From contig CAZEJB010000008.1 of the NCBI GenBank assembly GCA_964512635.1, forward strand, positions 55,777 to 119,776: 64,000 nucleotides of DNA, read 5' to 3'. Position numbers and translations under genes: made by a program. Source of the DNA: JADZFO01 sp964512635 (lineage in GTDB: Bacteria > 4484-113 > JAFGCY01). Positions 57,267 to 64,000 of the stretch are shown here, in pieces (position 1 is the stretch's first letter; the number at the start of each line of letters is the position of its first letter). A model generated the notes under the pieces. The model saw nothing but the letters and a program-made list of their open reading frames with translations, did no database searches and was not told the origin of the DNA.

Positions 57267-58271
57267 ATGCGATACAAGCCGATTGTGCTTTATGTCTTAG
57301 TTGCCTTTGCGCTGTTCGCGTCTTGCACACAGGAGCATTCAGCATCTGGTACCGACACTGCATCACAACTGAAGTCACCCCCAGTGGAGTCGCCATCAAG
57401 CTGGCCTGACGAGAACCAAAGGTATTTCGCAGGCTCTGCGCCTGCTTTGGCTGATTCTGTGAAGGCGCTGGATGCAGCGGGCAATCCCTATGCTCAGGAA
57501 TACCAAGATTGGGATCGATGGATAGCAGATAATCGCATACAAGGCACACCAGACTATGAGTCCTTGGCCGAAAGCTCTGACGAAACCGTGCTATTTACCT
57601 ATGCGGATAAAAATGGGTATCCCCTGCCTCTTCTACAGCTGGAGCAAGACCTGGAGTCAGCTGCAACTATGGGAGATGCTGAAGGATATCAAAAGGCTCC
57701 CAGGAAACACATCTACGCTGTTGGTGTGATGAGCCCTGAACTGCGAACTGAGCTTGATCGAGCCTCATTGGCTGTAAAGGCAAAGTACTACCCACATGTT
57801 CCTGATTGGCTTGGCTCAAATCCACCCAAGGCGGCAATGCTACTGGCGGATGGGCGCGTGGTCACTGAAGGCGATCTAGGAAGTGTCAAGGATCACTCTG
57901 TAAGTCATGGCTCAGAGTTTCCGGCAGACCAGAGTAATTTTGTTGAGTTACCCGGTTACATCCTCTGGAGTAAGGACGGTAAGAAACTAGACTCGACGGA
58001 CGGCAGCTGGCTGAACCTGATGAGCGAGAACTGGGCCTCAGCAATGTCTGACTACTATGGCCGCGGTTGGACTGGAACGCTGGAGTTCTACAAGCACCAC
58101 AATCAGGGTTACTACAGTTTTCCGGACAAACAAGGTTCAATTCTTGCTGTCTACGACTTCACAGGCAAGCGCATTGAAAATCCCGATTCCTTGCAACCGC
58201 GGGATGAGCATAACTTCATGCTTATTTCGGCTGAGAAGTTGAGTCTATTGCATAAGGCTCAAACAGAATAG
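57267..58271 (+). CDS. Hypothetical lipoprotein
   Basis: 334 residues with a lipobox signal (IVLYVLVAFALFASC). It is rich in Trp, Tyr and Asp with blocks DWDRWIADNRIQGTPDYESL, HVPDWLGSNPPKAAMLLADG and FYKHHNQGYYSFPDKQGSI, suggesting a carbohydrate-binding or toxin-immunity-type fold, but I do not recognise the family. The region is AT-richer and opens the accessory part of the window. An 11-T run lies upstream; AAGGA precedes the ATG by 10 bases. Confidence 0.7.
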   Translation: MRYKPIVLYVLVAFALFASCTQEHSASGTDTASQLKSPPVESPSSWPDENQRYFAGSAPALADSVKALDAAGNPYAQEYQDWDRWIADNRIQGTPDYESLAESSDETVLFTYADKNGYPLPLLQLEQDLESAATMGDAEGYQKAPRKHIYAVGVMSPELRTELDRASLAVKAKYYPHVPDWLGSNPPKAAMLLADGRVVTEGDLGSVKDHSVSHGSEFPADQSNFVELPGYILWSKDGKKLDSTDGSWLNLMSENWASAMSDYYGRGWTGTLEFYKHHNQGYYSFPDKQGSILAVYDFTGKRIENPDSLQPRDEHNFMLISAEKLSLLHKAQTE

Positions 58272-58338
58272 GCTGGTGCAGGTCGTAATTAACTGAGTTG
58301 CCTGAGCTGCACTGCTATCAAACTTTACGGGGGTACCG

Positions 58339-58830
58339 ATGGGTAACATTGCCAGACTCACCTGCTGGGTCTTGACTGCTTTGGCAATCTGCTGTTTATG
58401 GCCACACCTTTCTTTCGCAGGTCCGGACACAGGCTGCATTATCGCGTATACACCTACAAGCAATGCCTTTGGTCAGGTTAGTTCAGGCGTCAATCTTTGT
58501 GACAATGATGACGCAGTTTGCCGCTGGTTTGGCTACAGTGCATGCGGCACCAACTGTCAGCTTTACGTGTGCTTTGGAGCGACGCAGACTGATTGCCTGG
58601 AACCTTCTATAACAGTGGTCCAATCACCTTCGCCCCCAATCCCTTGCGGGCAGTTCGCAGACGTTCCAATCTATTGCAGGCCGTCAGCTGGGTCGTTGCC
58701 ACCGTTTGTGGTCGTCTGTGAAATGCCACAGTGTGGTTCATGTCCAAATGTCAACTTGCAGCAAATTAATGACTGGAACAGTGGAAACTATGTAGATGTT
58801 CGTTACACGTGTCTGCATTGCAATTGCTAG
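58339..58830 (+). CDS. Secreted cysteine-rich protein
   Basis: 163 residues with a Sec signal (LTCWVLTALAICCLWPHLSF, cleavage near AGPD). The mature ~136 residues contain 15 cysteines (for example LCDNDDAVCRWFGYSACGTN, QCGSCPNVNLQ, TCLHCNC), enough for several disulfides, so an extracytoplasmic small domain protein. No known family recognised. Shine-Dalgarno GGGGG precedes ATG by a few bases. It lies 67 bases after the lipoprotein gene and may be cotranscribed with it. Confidence 0.75.
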   Translation: MGNIARLTCWVLTALAICCLWPHLSFAGPDTGCIIAYTPTSNAFGQVSSGVNLCDNDDAVCRWFGYSACGTNCQLYVCFGATQTDCLEPSITVVQSPSPPIPCGQFADVPIYCRPSAGSLPPFVVVCEMPQCGSCPNVNLQQINDWNSGNYVDVRYTCLHCNC

Positions 58831-58980
58831 GACAGCAGTTGATGGCTGAGCCGGGCGGTTTCTCGCGGATCGCCGAGTTGCACTCGGCATCTCTTGGGAG
58901 CGCAGGTGCCGAGCCTGCATCTTGAGCGCCAGCATCCCCTTCACAGACGCAGGCAGAACTGCTGCCGGGTTACCATGGAC

Positions 58981-59406
58981 CTACTCCTGCTCAAAGACGC
59001 CGAGGACATAAACAGAAGCGTCCCTATACCTTTGCCCTTGCGGAATACCCGCCATTCCATCCGGAACAGATGTCAGCAGCATAACGAACTGCTTTCCCTC
59101 GCTGGCATTAAACCGGACCACTCCAGCCTGTGCGCTGTTTATCCTGGCGGCCTCTTCGTCAAGGCTGAAGCCTGCCTGGCTAAGCTGGGAGGTGAAGTGC
59201 GCCTGGACATCGCTCCATGTTGCCTCGGACTTGAACCTGACTTGCCATGCAGCGGGAGAGTCTTCGATCTCGACGATTTCAGAACGCGCTGGCAGACTTA
59301 GCCCGCGTACTGGGCAAGTGCTTAGTTGGACTGTCTCTTCCTTGTTGCAGCCGATCAGGCACCAAAGACACAAGGTCAGGAAGCCAGCTCTCTGAACGAT
59401 ACTCAC
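58981..59406 (-). CDS. Hypothetical small lipoprotein
   Basis: 141 residues starting at GTG 59406, which has TATCAT exactly six bases upstream; the longer frame (59445) has no such support. Signal SIVQRAGFLTLCLWCLIGC is a lipobox. The mature part (AAWQVRFKSEATWSDVQAHF, SQAGFSLDEEAARINSAQAG, MLLTSVPDGMAG) looks like a small alpha/beta domain, family unknown. Reads against the neighbouring genes. Confidence 0.7.
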   Translation of the reverse strand: MSIVQRAGFLTLCLWCLIGCNKEETVQLSTCPVRGLSLPARSEIVEIEDSPAAWQVRFKSEATWSDVQAHFTSQLSQAGFSLDEEAARINSAQAGVVRFNASEGKQFVMLLTSVPDGMAGIPQGQRYRDASVYVLGVFEQE

Positions 59407-59412
59407 CAGGAG

Positions 59413-59418
59413 ATGATA
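59413..59418 (-). promoter_or_regulatory. -10 box (TATCAT), leaderless spacing
   Basis: Six bases before GTG 59406. Confidence 0.45.
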
Positions 59419-59517
59419 GCCCTGTCCCACGGAACCGGATTTCATGAGGTTCCGCCCAGAGCTCCATGGCGGAAGCTGTGCGCAACCGTCCGCCGCCCGG
59501 CTTTCACTCCTAAGTTC

Positions 59518-59606
59518 TGCAGGGGAAGGCTTGTCCCCACCCGACTTAGACCGAACCCATGTCTTGCAGGGGTGGGGCCTGTCCCCACCCGGCTTTCATT
59601 GGGCCG
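59518..59606. repeat. GGGGTGGGGCCTGTCCCCACCC repeats
   Basis: Two units of the GTAGGGG/CCCCACC family (GGCTTGTCCCCACCCG, GGGCCTGTCCCCACCCGG) in the gap before the toxin array. Confidence 0.65.
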
Positions 59607-59653
59607 CCTTGATATGCGGCCGTCTTGCCCCGCCAGGGATTTCTGATGCATTT

Positions 59654-59716
59654 CTTCGTGCCTTTGTGCCTTCGTGGTTAGGAATTCTTGAACCACAAAG
59701 TCACAAAGGCACGAAG
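59654..59716. repeat. 26-bp inverted repeat (CTTCGTGCCTTTGTGCCTTC)
   Basis: Arms 59654-59679 and 59691-59716 are complementary with two mismatches; the core CACAAAGGCACGAAG belongs to the same family as the insert in recX. Confidence 0.85.
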
Positions 59717-59883
59717 CAGAACCAGACTCTGCCTCGGCTGCAGGCTAGGCGTCGGAGTTCACCGCGATGCCCGAGCCGCCGCAGTACCAGCAGCTCATGG
59801 GAGGTGCATAAACACCCGGCGGCGGCATCAGCAGCAGCATCGAAGGCGCCATAGCGAGCGCGGCCAGCGGCGGGGCTGCGGGC

Positions 59884-60375
59884 ATGGTGGTGGCTCTTGG
59901 CGTGATCACGGTCGTTGACCTGCTCAGCCCCGACCCCGGCGATGTGTTGAAGGCCCTCAGGCGCGGCGGTAGAATCATTGACGCCGTCGATGATGGCTCT
60001 GACCTCAACAGGGCGATCAACAAGCTCGGCGGCGGCGGTGGCGGACTAGAAGGCGGCGTGGTCGGAGCCGTGAGGAGGGGCGACGGGGTATTCCCCGAAC
60101 ATTGGCGAGATTTGCCTTCGCAATGGGCTCATTGGACATCAGATCACAGTTATTGGTGGAATCCAATGCCAGGCAAGCAGAAATCATGGCGGGTTCGTGT
60201 TGACAAGAAGCCTCACTTGAGCGATATGTACGGAGAGACTCGCCATTTCAACTCTATTCACTATCACGTTTACCAATGGAACGGCCATCGTTGGGTGCCC
60301 GTCGAACCTCCTGGCTATGTTTGGACGGAAGGACGAGGGTTTCTCCCAGGCGAGCGGTATCCTTGGATGGATTGA
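59884..60375 (+). CDS. Polymorphic toxin cassette A (module + C-terminal domain)
   Basis: 163 residues from ATG 59884. A longer frame from ATG 59767 (GGAG upstream) starts MPEPPQYQQLMGGA but stops at TAA 59809-59811 and then continues in frame. Residues 1-62 are the repeated module (GVITVVDLLSPDPGDVLKAL, RIIDAVDDGSDLNRAINKL, GGGGGGLEGGVVGAVRR); the rest (EHWRDLPSQWAHWTSDHSYW, HYHVYQWNGHRWVPVEPPGY) is a unique C-terminal domain, as in polymorphic toxins where a fixed leader is joined to a variable toxin. Domain activity unknown. The immunity-like gene follows after two bases. Confidence 0.7.
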   Translation: MVVALGVITVVDLLSPDPGDVLKALRRGGRIIDAVDDGSDLNRAINKLGGGGGGLEGGVVGAVRRGDGVFPEHWRDLPSQWAHWTSDHSYWWNPMPGKQKSWRVRVDKKPHLSDMYGETRHFNSIHYHVYQWNGHRWVPVEPPGYVWTEGRGFLPGERYPWMD

Positions 60376-60377
60376 CA

Positions 60378-60779
60378 ATGAACATGACAAACCAACTTGA
60401 GATAGGCATAGATCTGAGAGATAGGTCACTGCTGGCCTTCCAACTCAGTGATGAGGTATTGCAGCTTGAATTCGGTTACAAGAAGTCAAGTCATCGTATC
60501 CGTTGCATATATCCTCGCTATGTCCAGCTTGCTGGATTCATTGGCGCTGATGTAGAGCGTGCCTATTTGAAGGATAGACATATAAGGCTTCATCTCGAAG
60601 AGCTAAGGTTCATTGTGGATGCGGCGATGAGTCATCTAGGGTCTACAAAGGAACCTGATCGGGATGTTTTTGTTCCTTCTTACAAGTGCCTTTGCGTCGA
60701 GTCCCATCATGATGCAGAGTTTTTGATCGTCGTGGCTGACGAGATCATAGTGGACCTTTTGACAGAGGATTTGATCTAA
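60378..60779 (+). CDS. Immunity-like protein A
   Basis: 133 residues, acidic (IDLRDRSLLAFQLSDEVLQL, LEELRFIVDAAMSHLGS, VADEIIVDLLTEDLI). Starts two bases after the cassette A stop, a standard toxin-immunity layout. No family recognised. Confidence 0.7.
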   Translation: MNMTNQLEIGIDLRDRSLLAFQLSDEVLQLEFGYKKSSHRIRCIYPRYVQLAGFIGADVERAYLKDRHIRLHLEELRFIVDAAMSHLGSTKEPDRDVFVPSYKCLCVESHHDAEFLIVVADEIIVDLLTEDLI

Positions 60780-60810
60780 GCTGTAGGGAGGGCCATATTG
60801 GCCTTCAGAG

Positions 60811-61086
60811 GCACACGCCCGAAAGAAGTTTAACAAGCACGTCGTTGCTCCTGGTGCAAGAAACGACCTTGGGAAACTATACGGAAAGGGTGAGAAGGGT
60901 TTCCGCGCATATCACGAGGATGCAATCTACATAGCCTCAGGTGATAGCGGCGCCAACTACAAACCACTTAGTGGCACCAGGGAAGGATGGTACGATGCAG
61001 TCACAGGTAGATTCGTGATTGTAGATAGTGGCTGGATCATGACAATGTATCGAATTACACAAGGACAATGGGATGACATTACATAA
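60811..61086 (+). pseudogene. Headless toxin fragment B
   Basis: No start codon: the open frame reads AHARKKFNKHVVAPGARNDL, GKLYGKGEKGFRAYHEDAIY, ASGDSGANYKPLSGTREGWY and DAVTGRFVIVDSGWIMTMYR ending GQWDDIT at TAA 61084-61086. The KHV...YDxxTGxFxI...I-TMYRI spacing resembles BECR-fold toxin domains (inference). The leader module is missing, so this is an orphan toxin tail kept next to its immunity gene, which overlaps it by 14 bases. Confidence 0.6.
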
Positions 61087-61498
61087 GCAAGCAGATCAAT
61101 CATACATTGAACTACTTCAAAAGCGTTTCATTGAAATAGAACCAGATGGTACGCATATTGCCGCTCTGATCACCGCGTGGAGAGAATTTGTCGAATCATG
61201 TGTTCAAGGATACCAAGATGAGTTTGCGGAATTTCAATCGGAGTTAGAATTGCGTGATGTCATAGAAAGCCTCATCATAGATCAATATTTAAGCGAAATG
61301 CCTGAACATCGCTATTTTGTCAGCGCTATCAATCAGATTGATGAACGCTACCGAGACATACTGATTGCAGATCCGCCTCAGCCGCTTCGTCACAAGTCAG
61401 TGTGGTGGTGGAGATCAGTACCAAAAATAGGGGGTTCGTCGCTTTACAAGTGCTGCCTTAGTCAGGGATTCCCAATTGAACTGGCAGTTCGTGAATGA
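61073..61498 (+). CDS. Immunity-like protein B
   Basis: 141 residues, acidic, helical (SYIELLQKRFIEIEPDGTHI, AALITAWREFVESCVQGYQD, ELRDVIESLIIDQYLSE). Its ATG overlaps the end of toxin fragment B, typical of toxin-immunity pairs. Family unknown. The following 340 bases (61499-61841) hold short broken frames (for example SDAEIALCAWLERLVAEDDS before a stop) but no gene I can support. Confidence 0.7.
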   Translation: MTLHKQADQSYIELLQKRFIEIEPDGTHIAALITAWREFVESCVQGYQDEFAEFQSELELRDVIESLIIDQYLSEMPEHRYFVSAINQIDERYRDILIADPPQPLRHKSVWWWRSVPKIGGSSLYKCCLSQGFPIELAVRE

Positions 61499-61841
61499 CT
61501 TCAATCAGTGACGCAGAAATAGCATTATGTGCCTGGCTCGAGCGACTGGTAGCGGAAGATGATTCATTATGAGATAGATGATCAGAAGCGTACGCTGCCA
61601 AGCATGCCTCTAAGCACGTCTATTGGGAGCTTGTAGATATCTGAGACATGATTGAATGCTCGATTAGATTCTGACCTTTCCGCAAAAGCTGTGCCAACCT
61701 AGAATTTGTTGTTTTAGCTAGAGTCAGGACTACTCGAAAGAGTTCTGGAACTCTCAAACTTCCGCGGCTCTTAAAGGTGCAAATTGTTCCTGCGCCACGC
61801 TAGGCTAAACTGGCCACCGCAGCAGTGGGGGCGTACTTGGC

Positions 61842-62291
61842 GTGATCACGGTCGTTAACCCGCTCAGCCCTGACCCCGGCGATGTGTTCAAGGCCCTCAG
61901 GCGCGGCGCTAGAATCATTGACGCCGTCGATGATGGCTCTGACCTCAACAGGGCGATCAACAAGCTTGGCGGCGGCGGAGGCGGACTAGAGGGCGGCGTA
62001 GTCGGAGCGGTGAGGAGAGAGGGACGAACATTTCCTAGTGACCCAGACAACTTCCTTCCAGGTAGACCGTACACCCCTATAAATGCTGGAAGACGGTGGG
62101 GGCCAAATGGAAGGATCAAGTTCGAGTACCACTACAACGATGGTAAAGGGTATCCGCATTGGCATATTGAAGAAAAGTTCAAGCCAACTATTGGGAAGTC
62201 TAGATGGAGGAAGCACCCGCACTATCCTCATGAGTTTCTTCCGGGAGATGAAATTCCTGAGGAGTTCTGGGACTGGATAGATAAGTACTGA
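61842..62291 (+). CDS. Polymorphic toxin cassette C (module + C-terminal domain)
   Basis: 149 residues from GTG 61842; no Shine-Dalgarno, and homology with cassette A begins a little upstream (SGGVLGVIT), so the native N-terminus may be missing. The module (VNPLSPDPGDVFKALRRGAR, IIDAVDDGSDLNRAINKL, GGGGGGLEGGVVGAVRR) is almost identical to cassette A, including DNA. The C-terminal domain is different: FLPGRPYTPINAGRRWGPNG, RIKFEYHYNDGKGYPHWHIE, RWRKHPHYPHEFLPG, with several His suggesting a metal-binding nuclease. The immunity-like gene follows. Confidence 0.75.
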   Translation: MITVVNPLSPDPGDVFKALRRGARIIDAVDDGSDLNRAINKLGGGGGGLEGGVVGAVRREGRTFPSDPDNFLPGRPYTPINAGRRWGPNGRIKFEYHYNDGKGYPHWHIEEKFKPTIGKSRWRKHPHYPHEFLPGDEIPEEFWDWIDKY

Positions 62292-62318
62292 CCAAGTACG
62301 TCTGGAGGATGTCAAGAT

Positions 62319-62663
62319 ATGGACAAGTTTATAGACGCAGGGAATCTGGAGGTTGAAGTGAATGTTATAGATCGCTTGATACGCATAGAGTTAGATGACT
62401 TTGATCGTAGTCAGAGGTTTCAAATTGAATTTGTAGACTGCATGCACGTTGAACTTCTGTTCTCCAAGATCATTGAGTGGGATGAGTCAGATCTCTCGAA
62501 TCTCACGCAAGGCATTATTGAGAGTTCGCCTGCGTATGGCGGCTTATTCGCCTTTCGAGTCATGTTCGCAGATGACTCTGTACTGCACGTCGAATGCAAT
62601 AGCGTTGTGCAAAAGGCCATCTCAGGGTTTGGGGCCGCTGGCAGGTTGCCAAGCACTGACTGA
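62319..62663 (+). CDS. Immunity-like protein C
   Basis: 114 residues, acidic (LEVEVNVIDRLIRIELDDFD, SKIIEWDESDLSNLTQGI, AFRVMFADDSVLHVECNS), with strand-rich pattern. GGAGG precedes the ATG by eight bases. Unrelated in sequence to immunity A and B. Confidence 0.75.
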   Translation: MDKFIDAGNLEVEVNVIDRLIRIELDDFDRSQRFQIEFVDCMHVELLFSKIIEWDESDLSNLTQGIIESSPAYGGLFAFRVMFADDSVLHVECNSVVQKAISGFGAAGRLPSTD

Positions 62664-62921
62664 CTGAGTCAGTATTTTGAGTAACTACCGTCTGAGAAGG
62701 GTTTGCGAGCACGCTCTTCGTCCTTCCGAGGAGCTCTAGCGACAACGTGAAGGATGGTTCTAGAATTCGTCGGCTCAGTCGTGGGCTTGATTGTGGCACC
62801 ATAACTGGGGCATCATCCATGCCGCTAATGAGGCGAAATAGCAGCAGCACTCAAGGCACAATCACCAGCGCGGCAGGCGGGGGTTACAGGCAGAGTAGTT
62901 GCCCAGGTTGTCTTTGGGAAA

Positions 62922-63053
62922 ATGGACCTGCTCAGCCCCGATCCCGGCGATGTGTTGAAGGCCCTGAGGCGCGGCGCTAGAATCATTGACGCCGTCGATG
63001 GCGGCTCTGACCTCAACAGGGCGATCAACAAGCTCGGCGGCGGCGGCAATTAG
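62922..63053 (+). CDS. Cassette D: toxin module without toxin domain
   Basis: A 43-residue ORF (MDLLSPDPGDVLKALRRGAR, IIDAVDGGSDLNRAINKL, GGGGN) that ends right after the module in TAG. The frame is open upstream to about 62832 with weaker similarity. The toxin domain has been lost, leaving the immunity gene D. This shows where recombination joins cassettes. Confidence 0.65.
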   Translation: MDLLSPDPGDVLKALRRGARIIDAVDGGSDLNRAINKLGGGGN

Positions 63054-63084
63054 TGGAGACTGCTCCAAAACAGAGAGGTGAATC

Positions 63085-63558
63085 TTGGAGAAATGGAGGT
63101 CTCAACTTAACAGCGTGATGAAGCTGGTAATGCAGCCCGGCTTGTTTTTCATCCGTATCGACGCGCCTTTGCATGCCATAAACCAATTTAGATTGTGGTG
63201 CAGAGAGCTGGGATACACCTCACTTTGGATCGACTCCGAGGGCCCAATATCCAACGCGAATCAACTTCGTAATGCATTTTGCAGGGAGTTACATTGGTAC
63301 GGAGACAGAGGGTTGCCAATGAACTGGGATGCATTCAGGGACAACCTTCTTGGTCCGCTTGAGCTGCCACCCAGCGGGGTCATCTTTTACTTTTCGCATC
63401 TCTCTGAGTTGCATGACAATGATCCGGAAGCAGCGGAAATTCTCGTATTCACTTTGCAGGAAGTCGCAGAGTACTGGGCGGAGCAGGGGTATGTTATCAA
63501 GACAGTCTATTCTTGGCCTGAAGACTTAGAACTGCCAACCAGCTTTGCCCCAGCATAA
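63085..63558 (+). CDS. Barstar-like immunity protein D
   Basis: 157 residues from TTG 63085 with GAGAGGTG upstream. The block FCRELHWYGDRGLPMNWDAF followed by RDNLLGPLELP is the barstar hallmark (ALG...YG.NWDAL.D.L). Barstar inhibits barnase-type RNases; here its toxin is missing. N-terminal IRIDAPLHAINQFRLWCREL gives the first strand and helix. It ends the array. Confidence 0.8.
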   Translation: MEKWRSQLNSVMKLVMQPGLFFIRIDAPLHAINQFRLWCRELGYTSLWIDSEGPISNANQLRNAFCRELHWYGDRGLPMNWDAFRDNLLGPLELPPSGVIFYFSHLSELHDNDPEAAEILVFTLQEVAEYWAEQGYVIKTVYSWPEDLELPTSFAPA

Positions 63559-64000
63559 GATTGCTTTAGGCATCTTGGTACGCCCGGGAGCTTGTCTGGG
63601 GCGGCGAACGGACCGATAGTTCAAATCGACAACAGCCGGACTGCTCTCCGAGCGGCGGGAGGGGCTGTGGCAGTGATGAATGCTGAGTAGAGAATCCAGA
63701 GCGCGCGGATCGGGCCGCGCTGCTACTGGAATGTGGCCCCGGCCGGCAGGCCGGGGAACAGCGCCCGCACTGCCATGCGGGCCCACGCGAGCCCGCGGCG
63801 CAGCCGCGTACATTCCGTGCGACGCGCGCAGCGCGGAGCGCGGCCTCACTTGCCGCCTGGAGTTCGAGGCGAGCAGGAGCCTGCAGTCGCCGCTCAGGAC
63901 GCCGGCCCGGCATTGCGGTCTCCGTCTGGCCCTGCGCAAATGGCTGGCCCCGCTCCGTCATCCGGCATCTCTCTTGGATAGATATCAAGAAACAGTCGAT
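63559..64000. other. 440-bp tail with no supported gene
   Basis: GC-rich, containing an 8-bp palindrome CCCCGGCC-GGCA-GGCCGGGG (63737-63756). Long minus-strand frames are present but have a low-complexity Arg/Ala/Ser composition; I do not call them genes. Confidence 0.5.

Noticed and set aside
41900..59811. Stop-codon reassignment to explain in-frame TAG and TAA codons.
   Set aside because: TAA and TAG end many clear genes here (pstC uses TGA, phoU and recX use TAG, hypothetical ones TAA), so the three interruptions are local.
63566..63988. Minus-strand ORFs in the right-end 440 bp.
   Set aside because: Low-complexity Arg/Ala/Ser translation, no signal or domain, and overlapping frames on both strands; typical of GC-rich noncoding sequence.

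Overview
The window is bacterial chromosome, mostly GC-rich, with densely packed genes on both strands and frequent GTG and TTG starts. It carries many lipoproteins with lipobox signal peptides, c-type heme proteins (CxxCH), an uncommon set of dockerin/PKD/NHL surface proteins and hundreds of bases of palindromic 'GTAGGGGCG...' repeats. No rRNA or tRNA gene was seen. This looks like an environmental or metagenomic bacterium with an envelope rich in lipoproteins and a respiratory metabolism; I cannot name the phylum from sequence alone. A striking trait is the promoter grammar: at least twelve genes have a -10 hexamer (TANNNT-like) exactly six bases before an ATG/GTG, which implies leaderless mRNAs.

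Layout. 1-9.2 kb: TPR proteins, a YgjP-type metallopeptidase, a tetraheme cytochrome lipoprotein, a MocR regulator and a lipoprotein. 9.3-16.3 kb: housekeeping (CCA-adding enzyme, hisS with an MNT/HEPN toxin-antitoxin pair, exonuclease III, recX, cutA, lipB), with palindromic repeats that enter the coding sequences of recX and lipB. 16.4-25.4 kb: a complete phosphate regulon (phoB, phoR, two pstS, pstC, pstA, pstB, phoU) with candidate 11-bp-period Pho boxes, interrupted by a 545-bp element in which a GxxExxY (PD-(D/E)XK-like) gene lies between 42-bp inverted repeats. 25.5-36 kb: a permease, an NHL-repeat protein and a TolB/heme protein that form an operon, an alpha/beta hydrolase with a Cys nucleophile, and a DUF2461 protein with a histone-H1-like tail.

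36-40 kb: an island bracketed by two direct copies of a repeat cluster. It holds a subtilisin-like lipoprotein protease whose start is separated from its body by a (CT)8 tract that is currently out of frame (candidate phase variation), plus two PKD-like lipoproteins. 40-57 kb: BlaI/M56 sensor pair, a type II TA pair with a nonsense-mutated toxin, citrate synthase of the mitochondrial-like type, Nudix, a candidate ~200-nt RNA with promoter and terminator, sppA, an ArsR regulator, a carboxypeptidase-regulatory-domain heme lipoprotein, two tandem aminotransferases, a dockerin lipoprotein broken by a stop, a PIN toxin pair, purS/purQ and accB/accC.

57-64 kb: an AT-richer accessory region with a lipoprotein, a 15-cysteine secreted protein and, at 59.8-63.6 kb, a tandem array of short polymorphic-toxin cassettes. 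Three copies of a ~45-60-residue module (LSPDPGDVLKALRRG...) are followed by different C-terminal domains and different immunity-like genes, the last being barstar-like with its toxin missing. This array, the inverted-repeat-flanked nuclease-like gene and the CT-tract protease are the best candidates for undescribed biology here.
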